Part shown: one piece after another, positions 50,074 to 60,880 of the stretch
Layout of the letters: every line of letters starts with the position of its first letter
Position numbering within the stretch: position 1 is the stretch's first letter
DNA from: an uncultured Actinobacillus sp.
GTDB lineage: Bacteria; Pseudomonadota; Gammaproteobacteria; Enterobacterales; Pasteurellaceae
Assembly (NCBI RefSeq): GCF_945915845.1
Contig: NZ_CAMEFX010000002.1
Location: forward strand, 1-64,000
Length of the DNA stretch: 64,000 nt
Direction of reading: 5' to 3'
Notes under the pieces: generated by a model
The model's database searches: none
The model's input: the letters and a program-made list of their open reading frames with translations, nothing else
What the model was told of the DNA's origin: nothing
Program-made: the position numbers and the translations under genes

Positions 50074-50708
50074 TACACATCCGTTTTTTCTTTGAATTCA
50101 CACAAATCTTCAATAATACAAGAACCGCAGCGTGGTTTTCGGGCAATACAAGTATAGCGACCGTGCAAAATTAACCAATGATGTACGTCCACTTTAAATT
50201 CCGCAGGAACGACTTTAAGCAATTTATTTTCCACTTCCACCACATTTTTACCGACCGCAAATCCGGTACGATTGGCGACACGGAAAATATGGGTGTCCAC
50301 GGCAATGGTCGGGTGCCTGAAGGCCGTATTTAACACGACATTAGCCGTTTTGCGCCCCACGCCGGCCAAGGCTTCTAACGCCGCGCGATCTTCCGGCACT
50401 TGGCTGTTATGTTTTTCAATCAGATCCTTACAGGTTTTAATAATATTTTCCGCTTTGCTGTTAAATAAGCCAATGGTTTTAATATATTCTTTCAAACCGT
50501 CCACACCCAAGGCATAAATAGCTTCGGGGGTATTGGCAACAGGGAATAATTTATCCGTGGCTTTATTAACGCCTTTATCTGTTGCTTGCGCCGATAAAAT
50601 CACCGCAATCAACAATTCAAAGGGCGAACTAAAATTTAATTCCGTAGTTGGATGGGGATTGTTATCGCGCAAACGCGTCAGAATTTCAATGCGTTTTTGT
50701 TGATTCAT
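50073..50708 (-). CDS. nth: Endonuclease III
   Basis: Nth is the base-excision glycosylase/lyase for oxidised pyrimidines. The 211-residue product equals the E. coli length and has catalytic Lys120 (GVGRKTANV) and Asp138 (AVDTH) at the same numbers, with the [4Fe-4S] ligands Cys187, Cys194, Cys197 and Cys203. It overlaps rsxE at the start (ATGA) and cueR at the end. The rsx-nth linkage is conserved in gamma-proteobacteria. Confidence 0.97.
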   Translation of the reverse strand: MNQQKRIEILTRLRDNNPHPTTELNFSSPFELLIAVILSAQATDKGVNKATDKLFPVANTPEAIYALGVDGLKEYIKTIGLFNSKAENIIKTCKDLIEKHNSQVPEDRAALEALAGVGRKTANVVLNTAFRHPTIAVDTHIFRVANRTGFAVGKNVVEVENKLLKVVPAEFKVDVHHWLILHGRYTCIARKPRCGSCIIEDLCEFKEKTDV

Positions 50709-51355
50709 GATTTACGCGACTCCAAAACGTTTTTTACCGCTAAGATAATACCCAAGCCAATAAATGCGCCAGGCGGTAAAATAGCAAGCAACAAATTACT
50801 GTCATTATGGAAAAATTCAATACGGAGTGATTTTGCCCAATCGCCGAGTAATAAATGAATACCGTCAAACAACGTACCGTTGCCGATAATTTCACGCAAT
50901 GCCCCTAACAGGAATAAACTCAGGGTCATGCCCAACCCCATGGCGAAACCATCAAATGCCGCGTGCATAACGCTATTTTTAGACGCAAAGGCTTCGGCTC
51001 GCCCAATCACGATACAGTTGGTCACAATCAGCGGAATAAAAATCCCAAGGGATTGATAAAGGCTGTAAGTATAAGCATTCATCAATAATTGCACCGCGGT
51101 TACCGTAGTGGCAATAATCATCACGTAAATAGGAATGCGGATTTCATGGGGAATTTGCCGGCGGAAAAGGGAAATCATGGTATTGGTACAAACCAACACC
51201 AACAAAGTCGCCAAACCTAAACCGAGCGCGTTGGTAGCCGTGTTGGATACCGCCAATAACGGACAAAGCCCGAGTAATTGTACGATAGTCGGGTTATTGC
51301 GCCATAACCCTTGGCGGAGTAACTCACGCCAAATGGAAGAGTGTTTTTCTGTCAT
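50705..51355 (-). CDS. rsxE: Electron transport complex subunit RsxE
   Basis: RsxE (RnfE) is one of the two related membrane subunits of the Rsx/Rnf electron-transfer complex. The 216-residue product has six membrane helices and resembles RsxA, with [23 protein letters not shown] and [23 protein letters not shown], which holds one of the conserved Cys. The C-terminus is somewhat shorter than the enteric protein (231). Its end overlaps nth. Confidence 0.95.
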   Translation of the reverse strand: MTEKHSSIWRELLRQGLWRNNPTIVQLLGLCPLLAVSNTATNALGLGLATLLVLVCTNTMISLFRRQIPHEIRIPIYVMIIATTVTAVQLLMNAYTYSLYQSLGIFIPLIVTNCIVIGRAEAFASKNSVMHAAFDGFAMGLGMTLSLFLLGALREIIGNGTLFDGIHLLLGDWAKSLRIEFFHNDSNLLLAILPPGAFIGLGIILAVKNVLESRKS

Positions 51356-51356
51356 A

Positions 51357-51941
51357 TTATTGTTGCGTATTTAATATTTCTAATGCGGAACGTTTAACTT
51401 GATTAACAATAGCTCGCGGTGTAATAGTTGCACCGGCAAATTGATCAAACTTGCCACCGTCTTTTTTCACTGCCCAATCTGCTAAATTGTCTTGGCTGAT
51501 TTTTTTATGGTTGAAACTTAAAATCCAGTTAGAAATTCGGGTTTCAATTTTATCGCCTAAGCCTGGCGTTTCTTTGTGTTCTAATACACGTACACCTAAA
51601 ATTTCTCCTTCTACGGTCATTCCAAACAGCAACCGAATATTGCCTGAATAACCATCCGGCGCAGTGGCTTCAACAACATAAGCATTGATTTTGCCTTGTA
51701 GAAGTGCGGTACAAATTTTATCAATTTCTCGCGAATCAGGCGTTTTACAATTTGCCATAATGTCATTATCGTAATAATTTGAAGGCAATATTTCAGCGAG
51801 CAATGCTTGCTGTTGCTTGGCAACGGCTTCATCAATTTTTCCTTTGGTTAAGAAATAGATACCACTCGAAACGCCGGTACAAAGTAAGGCAACCAAGGCA
51901 AGTAAGGCACCGTATTTTGCGGAGATTTTACTGATATTCAT
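51357..51941 (-). CDS. rsxG: Electron transport complex subunit RsxG
   Basis: RsxG carries a covalently bound FMN on the periplasmic side. The 194-residue product has one N-terminal membrane helix (about 10-30), and the flavinylation motif GATIT with Thr174 as the likely attachment residue, matching the E. coli position. It lies one base before rsxE and 11 bases after rsxD. Confidence 0.95.
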   Translation of the reverse strand: MNISKISAKYGALLALVALLCTGVSSGIYFLTKGKIDEAVAKQQQALLAEILPSNYYDNDIMANCKTPDSREIDKICTALLQGKINAYVVEATAPDGYSGNIRLLFGMTVEGEILGVRVLEHKETPGLGDKIETRISNWILSFNHKKISQDNLADWAVKKDGGKFDQFAGATITPRAIVNQVKRSALEILNTQQ

Positions 51942-51952
51942 CTTAACGCTCC

Positions 51953-53032
51953 TTATTTCAAACCATAACCTGTCACTCTTGGACGTGTGTATTGATCAAT
52001 CAGTGGTACACAAATATTGGCTAATAACACCGCAAAAGCTACGCCGTCAGGGTAGTTGCCGTAAAAGCGAATAATGCCCACGAGTACACCTGCCAGCAAT
52101 CCAAAAATCCATTTCCCACGCGGTGTAACCGGCGCTGAAACAGGATCTGTTGCAATGAAAAAAGCCCCAAACATTGTCGCGCCACTAACTAAGTGAAAAA
52201 AAGGATTGGTGCCAAATGCCGAGAGGAAATAATTAACACCGCTCATGATAAAAAGCGCGGTCAAAAATGCCACTGGAATTTGCCAATGAATGATCTTTTT
52301 CCAAATAAGGAAGAGCCCACCAATGAAGAAAGCTATATTCACCTGCGCCCAACCCATTCCCTCTAAGGTTTCTCTTGAACCCAGCGGAAGAATATCCGCA
52401 AAAATGGGGGAATGGCTGATTGCGGTCAGCGAGCTAATACCCGCGTTAAAACCTGTTTTTATTGCATCCAATGGTGTGGCAGAACTCACTGCGTCAATAG
52501 AGGTAGTGAGTTGGGTTAAGCTAAACCCATCCGTTGTAATACCTGAGAAAATCAGGCTCAAACTATCAGAAAATGTCGGCGGTTCGTTCAATAAGGCAAT
52601 AGGCGGCATCCAATTGGTCATTTGCACAGGAAATGAAATCAGCAATACCACATAACCGACCATTGCCGGGTTAAAGAGGTTTTGTCCTAATCCACCATAA
52701 ACTTGTTTACCCAATATTACAGCCACGAATACCCCAATTACCACCACCCAATAGGGGGCGTAAGGAGGGATCGCCATTGCTAAAATCAGTGCGGTCAACA
52801 CAACACTAAAATCACGGACATAAAAGAAAGTCGGCTTTTTGCGTAATTTTGTGACCATTAATTCCAACAGCAATGCCACGGTAATGGCTACGGCACTTTG
52901 AACAAGCACACCAAAACCGAAATAGTAAATCTGTGTCGCCAATGCGGGCAACATGGCAAATATCACCCAGAGCATAATCCGTGCAGTAAGTTTACCTGAA
53001 TGAATATGGGGTGAACTGGTTAATTTAAACAT
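51953..53032 (-). CDS. rsxD: Electron transport complex subunit RsxD
   Basis: RsxD is a polytopic membrane subunit with a covalent FMN. The 359-residue product has about ten membrane helices; the flavinylation motif SSATPLDA places the FMN-bearing Thr at residue 186. It is separated from rsxC by 183 bp, unlike the other tightly packed rsx genes, and that gap is occupied by a REP-like palindrome. Confidence 0.95.
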   Translation of the reverse strand: MFKLTSSPHIHSGKLTARIMLWVIFAMLPALATQIYYFGFGVLVQSAVAITVALLLELMVTKLRKKPTFFYVRDFSVVLTALILAMAIPPYAPYWVVVIGVFVAVILGKQVYGGLGQNLFNPAMVGYVVLLISFPVQMTNWMPPIALLNEPPTFSDSLSLIFSGITTDGFSLTQLTTSIDAVSSATPLDAIKTGFNAGISSLTAISHSPIFADILPLGSRETLEGMGWAQVNIAFFIGGLFLIWKKIIHWQIPVAFLTALFIMSGVNYFLSAFGTNPFFHLVSGATMFGAFFIATDPVSAPVTPRGKWIFGLLAGVLVGIIRFYGNYPDGVAFAVLLANICVPLIDQYTRPRVTGYGLK

Positions 53033-53076
53033 TAATTTTCCTTATTTTTGTCAATATGATGTAGTCATCGTATAAA

Positions 53077-53195
53077 GCTAAAATGGCGATTGGTGAGCTT
53101 GTCGAACCATAAGCTATTTTAGCAAAATTGCACAAGACTGACGTTTCGACAATCTCAACGACCGTGGTTCGACAAGCTCACCAACCGTCTTGTGC
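53077..53195. repeat. Composite REP-like palindrome inside rsx operon
   Basis: TTGGTGAGCTTGTCGAACCA at 53090-53109 has a perfect 20-bp inverted copy at 53165-53184. A second pair, GCACAAGAC at 53130-53138 with GTCTTGTGC at 53187-53195, and a third, GCTAAAAT (53077) with ATTTTAGC (53116), are interleaved. The part TTGCACAAGAC through TCTTGTGC matches the complement of the element at 49599-49655 with a few changes and an extra 22-base block. It lies between rsxC and rsxD. Confidence 0.8.
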
Positions 53196-53215
53196 CGCCA
53201 TACTACATGATATTG

Positions 53216-55492
53216 TTATTTACTAGCCAGCTGTGCTGCCTTTTTTGCTTTTGCTCGAGCAATCGCCGCTGCCACCACGGCCTTTTTCGGATCCCTTTCT
53301 TGCGTGGTTTCAGGTTCAGAAACAAGGGGATTTTCAACCACACTTTGCGTAGATTGCGGTGTGCCTTCCGTGTTTTGTTGTAACGCGGCTTTTTTAGCTT
53401 TGGCGCGTGCAATCGCAGCAGCCACTGCGGCCTTTTTCGGATCCATTTCTGGCGTGGTTTCAGGTTCAGAAACAAGGGCATTTTCAACCGCACTTTGCGT
53501 TGATTGTGTGTTTTCCGTATTTTGTTGCAACGCGGCTTTTTTGGCTTTGGCGCGTGCAATCGCAGCAGCCACCGCGGCCTTTTTCGGATCCCTTTCTTGT
53601 ATGGTTTCATGCACGGTTTCAGGTTCAGAAACAAGGACATTTTCAACCGCACTTTGCGTTGATTGTGTGTTTTCCGTATTTTGTTGCAACGCGGCTTTTT
53701 TGGCTTTGGCGCGTGCAAGAGCGGCGGCAACTGCCGCTTTTTTCGGATCAAGTGTGGTTGAATTTTCTACTGTTTTTTCCGTTTCAGGGATCGAACCGCA
53801 AGCACCATTTGTCACCCTTGAATGGTCTAATTCTTGTTGGCGAGCAAGGCGGCGCGCTTTGCGTTGTGCTATTAACTCTTTGTTATCAGGCAAGGTTTCG
53901 CCATTTTTGCCGATAATGGTTTTGATTTTTGCCTCGGTATGCACTGTTGCTGCTTCGCCTGCTTTTTTCGCTTTTAAACGTTCCAGTGCGGCTTTTACCG
54001 GATCTTCCCCTTGAGTTGCGGCAATTTCTTCACGTCTAGCTGCAGCGGCACGTTGGCTACGCGCTTGGCGTGCTTGGGCTTCTTGCTCAAGACGTGCTTG
54101 ACGCGCTTCAAAACGTATTTTCGCTTCTTCCAATTTCTTTGCCTTATCAGCGATTTCCCAAATTTTAGCTTTTTCTTGGCGGAAATATTGAATTAAGGGG
54201 ATATGGCTTGGGCAAACATAAGCACATAAACCACATTCAATACAATCCATAATATTTTGCTTTTTCGCATTGTCGTGGTCTTCCGCCCGTGAATACCAAT
54301 ACATTTGTTGCGGCATTAAATGCACAGGGCAAGCATCCGAACAGGCAGAGCAGCGAATGCAAGATTGTTCTGTTGCTAGCGGATCATATTCAAAATGATC
54401 GGGTGCAAGTAGGCAGTTGGCGGTTTTGGTCACAGGTGCCGTTAAGTCCGGCACCATTAATCCCATCATTGGTCCACCCACAAAAACAGGAAAACGCGTA
54501 TCGGCTTGGTAACCTACATTTTCCAGTAAGAAATGAATCGGAGTGCCAAAACGAACCCATTGATTACCTTTGTGTGGGATTTTGTCGCCTGTCAGTGTGA
54601 CGACACGCTCGATAAGCGGCTCATCATTGATAACAGCACGTTTAATAGCAAAAACCGTACCGACATTTTGCATGAGTACGCCGATGCTCGATGAACGTTG
54701 GCCGCTTGGTACTTCCATACCTGTTAAAATTTGAATTAATTGTTTTGCCGCCCCTGAGGGGTATTTGGTTGGAATGACGCGAATATCAATATCATTCGCT
54801 CCACGCAACGCATTTTTTAATGCTTGGATGGCCTCAGGTTTATTGTCTTCGATGGCGATAACCATTTTTTCAGGACGCAAGATATAACGCAAAATACGAC
54901 AGCCTTCGATAATTTCATCGGCATAATCACGCATTAACCGATCATCACAAGTAATATAGGGTTCACATTCTGCGCCGTTAATAATCAATAATTTGACTTT
55001 ATTTTGTGCCGCATCGATTTTCGCGGCAGTGGGGAATACTGCCCCTCCCAGCCCGGCAATGCCGGCGTCATAAATCTTTTGAATAAGCTGTTCAGGGGGG
55101 CATTGCAAAAAGTCTTCCATAGGCGATTGCTCGCGCCATTGATCCAAACCATCCGCTTCAATATGAATAGATAATTCAGATAAACCTGAAGGGTGCGCGG
55201 CAACGTGAGGGGCGATGGCTGTAATTTTACCTGAAGTTGGCGCGTGAATAGGCAAGGCACGCAAGCCATTACCTTGAGTTAAGGCTTGTCCTTTAAGTAC
55301 CTTATCACCCACATTGACTAAAATATTACCCGCACTTCCGGCATGTTGTTTTACCGGCACATAAAAATGCGTAGCCAAAGGTGCACGTGTAATGGGCGTT
55401 TGGTTAGATTGTGATTTCATTTCAGGCGGATGAATTCCCCCTGCAAAATCCCAAAGTTTACCTGTGTTGTAGCGGCTAATTACATCGGTCAT
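53216..55492 (-). CDS. rsxC: Electron transport complex subunit RsxC
   Basis: RsxC is the NADH-dehydrogenase-like subunit of the complex. The 758-residue product has the FMN/NADH region (about 160-340, with [19 protein letters not shown]), two [4Fe-4S] clusters from [12 protein letters not shown] and [12 protein letters not shown] (about 375-425), a charged Ala/Glu/Arg coiled coil, and a C-terminal repeat region (582-758). The length of that tail differs among relatives. The ATG overlaps the rsxB stop codon. Confidence 0.95.
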   Translation of the reverse strand: MTDVISRYNTGKLWDFAGGIHPPEMKSQSNQTPITRAPLATHFYVPVKQHAGSAGNILVNVGDKVLKGQALTQGNGLRALPIHAPTSGKITAIAPHVAAHPSGLSELSIHIEADGLDQWREQSPMEDFLQCPPEQLIQKIYDAGIAGLGGAVFPTAAKIDAAQNKVKLLIINGAECEPYITCDDRLMRDYADEIIEGCRILRYILRPEKMVIAIEDNKPEAIQALKNALRGANDIDIRVIPTKYPSGAAKQLIQILTGMEVPSGQRSSSIGVLMQNVGTVFAIKRAVINDEPLIERVVTLTGDKIPHKGNQWVRFGTPIHFLLENVGYQADTRFPVFVGGPMMGLMVPDLTAPVTKTANCLLAPDHFEYDPLATEQSCIRCSACSDACPVHLMPQQMYWYSRAEDHDNAKKQNIMDCIECGLCAYVCPSHIPLIQYFRQEKAKIWEIADKAKKLEEAKIRFEARQARLEQEAQARQARSQRAAAARREEIAATQGEDPVKAALERLKAKKAGEAATVHTEAKIKTIIGKNGETLPDNKELIAQRKARRLARQQELDHSRVTNGACGSIPETEKTVENSTTLDPKKAAVAAALARAKAKKAALQQNTENTQSTQSAVENVLVSEPETVHETIQERDPKKAAVAAAIARAKAKKAALQQNTENTQSTQSAVENALVSEPETTPEMDPKKAAVAAAIARAKAKKAALQQNTEGTPQSTQSVVENPLVSEPETTQERDPKKAVVAAAIARAKAKKAAQLASK
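53219..53749 (-). repeat. Tandem repeats encoding the RsxC C-terminus
   Basis: Three full units of 53, 49 and 50 residues and a partial fourth of 25 encode [20 protein letters not shown] followed by a Gln/Asn/Thr/Ser-rich linker ending LVSEPET. The DNA units (about 147-159 bp) are nearly identical, so slippage or recombination could change the copy number. Two uptake signals (53478 and 53657) fall in the repeats. Long antisense frames here are by-products of the repeats. Confidence 0.9.
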
Positions 55493-56064
55493 TATTTTTC
55501 TCCTTCCGCTACGGGTTCAATATTTTTAACAGGGATAATATGGGTAGCCATTTTCCAATCCCAATTATCTAAATTTTGTTCCACTTTCTTCATGGAAATA
55601 CAATCCGTTGGGCAAGGGGCAACACAAAGTTCACAGCCGGTACACAGTTCGGGAATAACTGTGTGCATGGCTTTATTTGTCCCAATGATGGCATCCACAG
55701 GGCAAGCTTGAATACATTTTGTGCAACCAATACACATATTTTCATCAATAAATGCAACTTTAACTTCAGGTTCTTCTGCCCCATCCATTGTTGGCACATC
55801 TACACCTAAAATTTCTGCAATTTTGACTACCGTGGCTTGTCCACCCGGAATACATTTGGTGATTTCATCGCCATTAACAATAGCCTCTGCATAGGGTTTA
55901 CAACCCGGATAACCGCATTGGCCACATTGGCTTTGAGGCAAAATGGCATCAATTTTTTCAGCCAAGGGATCTGCTTCTACTTTGAGTTTCACAGAAGCGA
56001 AGCCTAAAATTGCCCCGAAAATCAAAGCAAGTATAGCAATTGATAGGAGTAAAGTATAAATCAT
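55492..56064 (-). CDS. rsxB: Electron transport complex subunit RsxB
   Basis: RsxB is the ferredoxin-like subunit. The 190-residue product has an N-terminal membrane helix, the [16 protein letters not shown] motif for an additional Fe-S cluster (about 47-62), and two [4Fe-4S] motifs [12 protein letters not shown] and [12 protein letters not shown]. It overlaps rsxC and is four bases after rsxA. Confidence 0.96.
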   Translation of the reverse strand: MIYTLLLSIAILALIFGAILGFASVKLKVEADPLAEKIDAILPQSQCGQCGYPGCKPYAEAIVNGDEITKCIPGGQATVVKIAEILGVDVPTMDGAEEPEVKVAFIDENMCIGCTKCIQACPVDAIIGTNKAMHTVIPELCTGCELCVAPCPTDCISMKKVEQNLDNWDWKMATHIIPVKNIEPVAEGEK

Positions 56065-56068
56065 CGCG

Positions 56069-56647
56069 TTAGACTCTCACTAATCCGGCAAATCCCATAA
56101 AGGCAAGGGACATTAAACCTGCAGTAATGAGCGCAATAGACGCGCCACGGAATGGCAACGGAATATCCGCTCCCGCCAGACGTTCACGCAGAGAAGCAAA
56201 TAACACTAAAACCAAAGCAAAACCTAGGGACGCGCCAAAACCGTAAATCACAGATTGCACTAAATTATGGGCAAGATTGATATTAAGCAAAGCCACCCCT
56301 AACACCGCGCAGTTGGTGGTAATTAAGGGTAAGAAAATCCCCAGTAAACGATAAAGGGTTGGACTGGTTTTATTGATCACCATTTCGGTAAATTGCACCA
56401 CAACGGCAATGACCAGAATAAAGACCAACGTGCGCAAAAATTCTGCATTGAGCGGCTTTAATAAATAAGCGTCAACAAGGTAGGCACAAAGGGATGCCAC
56501 TGTTAACACAAACATAGTCGCCAATCCCATTCCAATGGCGGTATCCACTTTTTTAGATACCCCCATAAACGGACAAAGCCCTAAAAATTTCATCAACACA
56601 AAGTTGTTGATCAGTGCGGTGGAAATGATAAGTAAAATATATTCCAT
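56069..56647 (-). CDS. rsxA: Electron transport complex subunit RsxA
   Basis: RsxA is the membrane partner of RsxE; the two hold a shared Fe-S centre. The 192-residue product from ATG 56647 ([29 protein letters not shown]) has six helices and conserved Cys in LGLCPFMG and TTNCAVLG. The longer frame to 56776 runs into sanA and is rejected. It is the first gene of the rsxABCDGE-nth-cueR run. Confidence 0.95.
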   Translation of the reverse strand: MEYILLIISTALINNFVLMKFLGLCPFMGVSKKVDTAIGMGLATMFVLTVASLCAYLVDAYLLKPLNAEFLRTLVFILVIAVVVQFTEMVINKTSPTLYRLLGIFLPLITTNCAVLGVALLNINLAHNLVQSVIYGFGASLGFALVLVLFASLRERLAGADIPLPFRGASIALITAGLMSLAFMGFAGLVRV

Positions 56648-56759
56648 AATAACCAATAAACCGAAAATCGCGAGACAAAGATAAACGCGTATTATCCTAG
56701 TTTTGGAGTATGATAACAATAAAAAAATTTGATGGAGTGATGGGGGCTGTAAGGCCCCT

Positions 56760-57467
56760 CTACAGGTCGCGCTCAATTGGCGGTGGAAGTGGTTCTGGAT
56801 TGCCTAAAAAGTGCGGTTGTTTTTCGATAAATAATTCCCATAACATGAGTACACGTGCCAAGGCTTCGCGAACGCGTGTCATCGAAAACGGATAAGGTGT
56901 ATCGGCGGCAAAACAAATGGCCTCAATATGATAATATTTCGCAATAAATAGCGCGCGTTCACAGTGAAAACGCTGCGTGACAATGGTCATCGGTTCTGCT
57001 TGAAACACTTCTTTGGCTCGAATAATGCTATCTAAGGTACGAAAACCTGCGTAATCAGAAAATAAAAATGTTTCATCAATGCCCATTTTCCGTAAATCAC
57101 GTTTCATGGTTTTGGGTTCATTGTATTGTAATGTGCGATTATCACCACTGAGCAATAAATAATCTATTTTTTGTGCAGAAAATAAGGCATAAGCGGTTTT
57201 CATGCGTTGCTCATAAAATTGATTAGGCACACCTTTGACTACATATTTTGCTGTGCCAAGAATTAAGCCATAAGGTCGGTAGGGAATTTGGTTGATATCC
57301 GTATAAATATCATTTTTCACGTAATAAGCTATGCCACGATCGATAGCGGTGACGATTGACAGCAATATTATGAACACGCCCATTCCCCATAAAAAAAGGC
57401 GTTTGACAGGAAATAACCTGAAAAACGACCGCGCTTTAGTGAGAATGGGGATAGGTGATAATAACAT
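56760..57467 (-). CDS. sanA: SanA/YdcF-like membrane protein (DUF218)
   Basis: SanA affects envelope permeability and vancomycin sensitivity in enterics. The 235-residue product has one membrane anchor (about 25-45) and a DUF218 domain with [25 protein letters not shown], and [20 protein letters not shown] 57467 is used; a longer frame starts at a TTG (57527) within an uptake signal. After its stop, a GGGGCC/GGCCCC-type hairpin (56742-56760) may terminate it before rsxA. Confidence 0.85.
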   Translation of the reverse strand: MLLSPIPILTKARSFFRLFPVKRLFLWGMGVFIILLSIVTAIDRGIAYYVKNDIYTDINQIPYRPYGLILGTAKYVVKGVPNQFYEQRMKTAYALFSAQKIDYLLLSGDNRTLQYNEPKTMKRDLRKMGIDETFLFSDYAGFRTLDSIIRAKEVFQAEPMTIVTQRFHCERALFIAKYYHIEAICFAADTPYPFSMTRVREALARVLMLWELFIEKQPHFLGNPEPLPPPIERDL

Positions 57468-57553
57468 TTTTAAATATATCTTCGTTTTCAATGCCTCAAC
57501 CTTAAAGAAAAGTGCGGTTAAATTCAAGTTTAAATTTTAGTTGAAGTGATTTT

Positions 57554-57583
57554 AGACGTTTAGACGGCTAAAATTGCTTGACA
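57554..57583 (+). promoter_or_regulatory. MetJ boxes and -35 of metX
   Basis: Two tandem 8-mers, AGACGTTT (57554-57561) and AGACGGCT (57562-57569), each match the met-box consensus AGACGTCT at 7 of 8 and 6 of 8 or better positions depending on alignment. TTGACA at 57578-57583 is a good -35; the -10 near 57601 (TAGTTT) is weak. MetJ repression of metX by S-adenosylmethionine is expected. Confidence 0.7.
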
Positions 57584-57640
57584 ATAGAGTATGACATCGG
57601 TAGTTTATCATTTATTTTTTACTTTACTTCGGACAGTTTC

Positions 57641-58714
57641 ATGGCAGTACAAAAAGTCACGCTTTTTACCGAGCAACCTTTGCATCTGATTTTTGGTGGG
57701 CAGCTTGAGCATATTGAAGTGGCTTATCAAACCTATGGTAAATTGAATTCGGATAAAAGTAATGCCATTTTGCTTTGCCATGCCTTGACGGGGGATGCCG
57801 AACCTTATTTTGCAGAAAGCCAACAAGATGGTTGGTGGCAGCAATTTATGGGAGAGGGGCTGGCTTTTGATACTTCTCAATACTTTTTTATTTGTTCCAA
57901 TGTATTAGGTGGTTGTAAAGGAACAACAGGGCCTGCCTCCATTAATCCTCAAACCGGCAAACCTTTTGGCAGTCAATTTCCACATATTGTGGTACAAGAT
58001 ATTGTTCATGTGCAAAAAGCACTGATTGATTATCTGGGTATTTCTCATCTTCATGCGGTCATAGGGGGATCTTTTGGCGGTATGCAAGCCACTCAATGGG
58101 CAATTTATTATCCAGACTTTTTGGATAATGTGGTGAACTTATGTTCTTCTTTAACCTTTAGTGCAGAAGCGATTGGTTTCAACCACGTGATGCGTCAAGC
58201 TATCATCAACGATCCGAATTTTAACGGTGGGGATTATTATGAGAGCGAACCGCCAACAAAAGGATTAGCTATTGCGCGAATGTTGGGCATGTTGACTTAT
58301 CGTACGGATATTCAACTTGCCAAGGCTTTCGGACGAGCCACCAAAGCAGAATCCCAATTTTGGGGCGATTATTTTCAAGTGGAAAGTTATCTCAGCTATC
58401 AGGGGAAAAAATTCTTGGATCGCTTTGATGCGAACAGTTATTTGCATTTATTGCGTGCCTTAGACCTCTACGATCCTGCAGTGGGCTTTGAAAATATGAA
58501 AGCCGCCTTATCTCGCATCAAAGCACGCTATACATTAGTTGCCGTGATGAATGATCAATTATTTAAAATAGTGGATTTACATAAAAGCAAAACGGCATTA
58601 GAACAGGCTGGTGTTAACTTGCAATATTATGAATTTGCTTCGGATTATGGGCATGATGCTTTTTTAGTGGATTATGATGCCTTTGCAGGGAAAATTCGTA
58701 GTGGGATTGAGTAA
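57641..58714 (+). CDS. metX: Homoserine O-acetyltransferase
   Basis: MetX acetylates homoserine in methionine synthesis by the direct acetyl route, instead of MetA succinylation in E. coli. The 357-residue alpha/beta hydrolase has the nucleophile Ser144 in GGSFGGMQ, Asp305 in VMNDQLF and His338 in [11 protein letters not shown] 57641 ([13 protein letters not shown]) is preferred over the upstream open frame from 57578, which overlaps the promoter. Together with metF, two methionine-pathway genes lie in the window. Confidence 0.95.
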   Translation: MAVQKVTLFTEQPLHLIFGGQLEHIEVAYQTYGKLNSDKSNAILLCHALTGDAEPYFAESQQDGWWQQFMGEGLAFDTSQYFFICSNVLGGCKGTTGPASINPQTGKPFGSQFPHIVVQDIVHVQKALIDYLGISHLHAVIGGSFGGMQATQWAIYYPDFLDNVVNLCSSLTFSAEAIGFNHVMRQAIINDPNFNGGDYYESEPPTKGLAIARMLGMLTYRTDIQLAKAFGRATKAESQFWGDYFQVESYLSYQGKKFLDRFDANSYLHLLRALDLYDPAVGFENMKAALSRIKARYTLVAVMNDQLFKIVDLHKSKTALEQAGVNLQYYEFASDYGHDAFLVDYDAFAGKIRSGIE

Positions 58715-58761
58715 AGGGCAGTTGAAGCGCGATCATAAAAACGGCTTACTCGTTTCAATAA

Positions 58762-58831
58762 AAAATGCAGCCTAGGGGGAGCCGCATTTTCATTAATATA
58801 ATAACTTACGCTATTAGGGAGAAGCGTAAGT
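58762..58831. terminator. Hairpins between metX and folK
   Basis: AAAATGC (58762-58768) pairs with GCATTTT (58784-58790) to form the probable metX terminator. A second, perfect nine-base hairpin, ACTTACGCT (58804-58812) with AGCGTAAGT (58823-58831), follows without a T-run. Both lie between convergent genes. Confidence 0.6.
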
Positions 58832-58881
58832 GACGATATTATAACCTAAATTTGCTTGTGTTTAGTGCAGTTTAGTGTAGT

Positions 58882-59370
58882 TTATTTTACTGGTTTGACC
58901 ACTAGCATGTTATGGGCGTTAAAATTTTCGCGTAAATTTTTCACCGCACTTCCATTAGGTAAGACCAATTCTGGTGCAATATCGAATAAAGGAACCACAA
59001 CAAACTCTCGATTTTGCAGATCATAATGAGGGAGTATTAATCGCTCACTTTGCATTTCCAGCTTGCCATACAAGAGCATATCTAAATCTAAGGTACGCTC
59101 ACCCCAACGGCGCAACCTAATACGTCCTTGTTCATTTTCAATCCGCTGTAATTCATCCAATAACACCAACGGCTCAAGCTGCGTTTCAATACTTAACACT
59201 GCATTCACATAATCAGGTTGATCCTGTGGCCCCATAGGCTTACTAGCGTAATAAGGACTGACATGAAGTAATTGACTTTGGTTAAGTTGTGAAATCGCTA
59301 AAACCGCTGCATCAAGTTGTGCTACGGGTTCATTAAGGTTACTCCCAAGGGCGATATAAGCAATTGTCAT
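58882..59370 (-). CDS. folK: HPPK, folate biosynthesis pyrophosphokinase
   Basis: FolK (6-hydroxymethyl-7,8-dihydropterin pyrophosphokinase) transfers pyrophosphate from ATP to the pterin. The 162-residue product has AYIALGSNLNEP, PQDQPDYVNAV, and RWGERTLDLDMLLYG with the Mg-binding DLD, and PHYDLQNREFVVVPL. It starts three bases after the pcnB stop codon, so the two are translated together, as in many gamma-proteobacteria. Confidence 0.96.
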   Translation of the reverse strand: MTIAYIALGSNLNEPVAQLDAAVLAISQLNQSQLLHVSPYYASKPMGPQDQPDYVNAVLSIETQLEPLVLLDELQRIENEQGRIRLRRWGERTLDLDMLLYGKLEMQSERLILPHYDLQNREFVVVPLFDIAPELVLPNGSAVKNLRENFNAHNMLVVKPVK

Positions 59371-59373
59371 GAT

Positions 59374-60834
59374 TTAATCCAGTGCTTTCGGTTTACGTTT
59401 TTTGCGTGTACGGTAATAACGTTTTTTCGGTTTAGGGGCTTTTTTATTTTGCTCTTGTACTAACGCATCGCGTTGCTCAATATTGCTGAACTGATATTCG
59501 TGCCACCAAGTAGCTAACTCAATAGCTTCGCCCCCTTCCACTTCCGCTCGCATTGCCAATAAATCATAAGCCGCACGGAATTTTAAATGGGCCATGGTGC
59601 GCTCGGGTTGCTTGCCGGCGCGTTTCATTAATTGTAATTGTAAGAACCAAATATCCCGAATGACCGCAGTATGACGGCGTGGTGCAGCAAGTGCGGTGCA
59701 AAATTGATCTAAAATTTCATTGCCCGCCAAAGCGTAAGCATCATGGTTATTTAATCCGCCTTCATTTTTTAGAATTTCCACTTTTTCGCGTAGTGGATAC
59801 CAAAAAAATGCCGCAAATAAGAAAGCAGGATTGATGCGCAATTTATCGGCAACCCGTTCATCTGTTGATGTTAATGCTTTCAAAATCATACGCTCTGCCA
59901 GACTGTCACCTTTTTCCGTGAAAAATGGTACGAGAGCAGGGAAAAGCTGCTCAAACAATCCATATTCACGCAATAATTTGTATGTTTTAACCCCAAATCC
60001 GGCTTGTAATAATTTTAGGCTTTCATCAAATAAGCGCGCCGGAGGAATGTTTTTTAACAAATAGGCTAATTCACGGATAGGTTTTTCACTAGGTTTTTCT
60101 AAAAACATATCCAATTTTGCCATAAAACGAATAGAGCGGAGCATGCGCACAGGATCTTCTTGATAGCGCGTGACAGGATCGCCAATCAGACGTAATTTCC
60201 CTGCTTTGAGGTCTTCAATACCGTTAAAATAATCGTGAATACAATTATCTTTAGGGCTGTAATAAAGGGCATTGACAGTAAAATCACGGCGTTCTGCATC
60301 TTGCTCTAAGGTGCCATAAACATTGTCGCGTAATAACATGCCGTCTTCATTTTGACGGGCATGATTATCATTTTTGCTTTCACTATGATTAGCACGGAAC
60401 GTTGCCACTTCAATAATATCACGTCCAAAAATAACATGTGCCAATCGGAAACGGCGACCAACCAGGCGGCATTGACGTTGGAATACTGCTTGAATTTGTT
60501 CCGGTCGTGCATTGGTTGCGACGTCAAAATCTTTGGGATTTTTGCCAAGCAATAAATCACGCAAACACCCACCAACCACATAGGCTTCGTAGCCGTGTCG
60601 ATTGAGTTTTTCCACAACGGTTAAGGCATTTTTGCTAATCATTCGCGGATTAATGCCTACTTGTGTTGCTTTGATAATATGTTTGTTGTAATGCGCCGCT
60701 TGTTTTTCTGATTTTAGGCTTTTTGTGCTTGAACGCGCAGCATGTGCTGATTTTTCTGATACAAAGTGCGGTTCATTTCGTTCTTGTTTTTTTTGCCCTT
60801 TTCGTACAAGCAAATTTTTGATGTAAGTTAAAAT
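59374..60834 (-). CDS. pcnB: Poly(A) polymerase I, probable AUU start
   Basis: PcnB adds 3' poly(A) tails that mark RNA for decay. The nucleotidyltransferase core shows VVGGCLRDLLLGKNPKDFDVATNA, RRFRLAHVIFGRDIIEVATFR, then the RNA-binding domain and a basic C-terminal tail ending KKRYYRTRKKRKPKALD. The frame is open to 60879, but the upstream GTG/ATG codons (60879, 60873, 60867) lie inside the dksA terminator. ATT at 60834 has GGAG seven bases upstream, and ILTYIKNLL aligns with the E. coli PcnB start, itself reported to use AUU. That gives 486 residues. Confidence 0.8.
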   Translation of the reverse strand: MLTYIKNLLVRKGQKKQERNEPHFVSEKSAHAARSSTKSLKSEKQAAHYNKHIIKATQVGINPRMISKNALTVVEKLNRHGYEAYVVGGCLRDLLLGKNPKDFDVATNARPEQIQAVFQRQCRLVGRRFRLAHVIFGRDIIEVATFRANHSESKNDNHARQNEDGMLLRDNVYGTLEQDAERRDFTVNALYYSPKDNCIHDYFNGIEDLKAGKLRLIGDPVTRYQEDPVRMLRSIRFMAKLDMFLEKPSEKPIRELAYLLKNIPPARLFDESLKLLQAGFGVKTYKLLREYGLFEQLFPALVPFFTEKGDSLAERMILKALTSTDERVADKLRINPAFLFAAFFWYPLREKVEILKNEGGLNNHDAYALAGNEILDQFCTALAAPRRHTAVIRDIWFLQLQLMKRAGKQPERTMAHLKFRAAYDLLAMRAEVEGGEAIELATWWHEYQFSNIEQRDALVQEQNKKAPKPKKRYYRTRKKRKPKALD

Positions 60835-60851
60835 AATGCTTCTCCAAAAAT

Positions 60852-60880
60852 AAAAAAGAGTGGGCATATTCATGCCCACT
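60852..60880 (-). terminator. dksA terminator, overlapping pcnB 5' frame
   Basis: On the minus strand AGTGGGCAT (60880-60872) pairs perfectly with ATGCCCACT (60867-60859), four-base loop, followed by six Us. It ends dksA 17 bases past its stop. The ATG codons often taken as the pcnB start lie in this stem. Confidence 0.9.

Noticed and set aside
53219-53749. CRISPR array
   Set aside because: The repeats are long, contiguous and in frame, and encode the RsxC tail; there are no spacers.
53304-54014. Long open frames antisense to rsxC
   Set aside because: They mirror the repeated Ala/Lys codons of rsxC on the other strand, have no ribosome binding site and low-complexity products.
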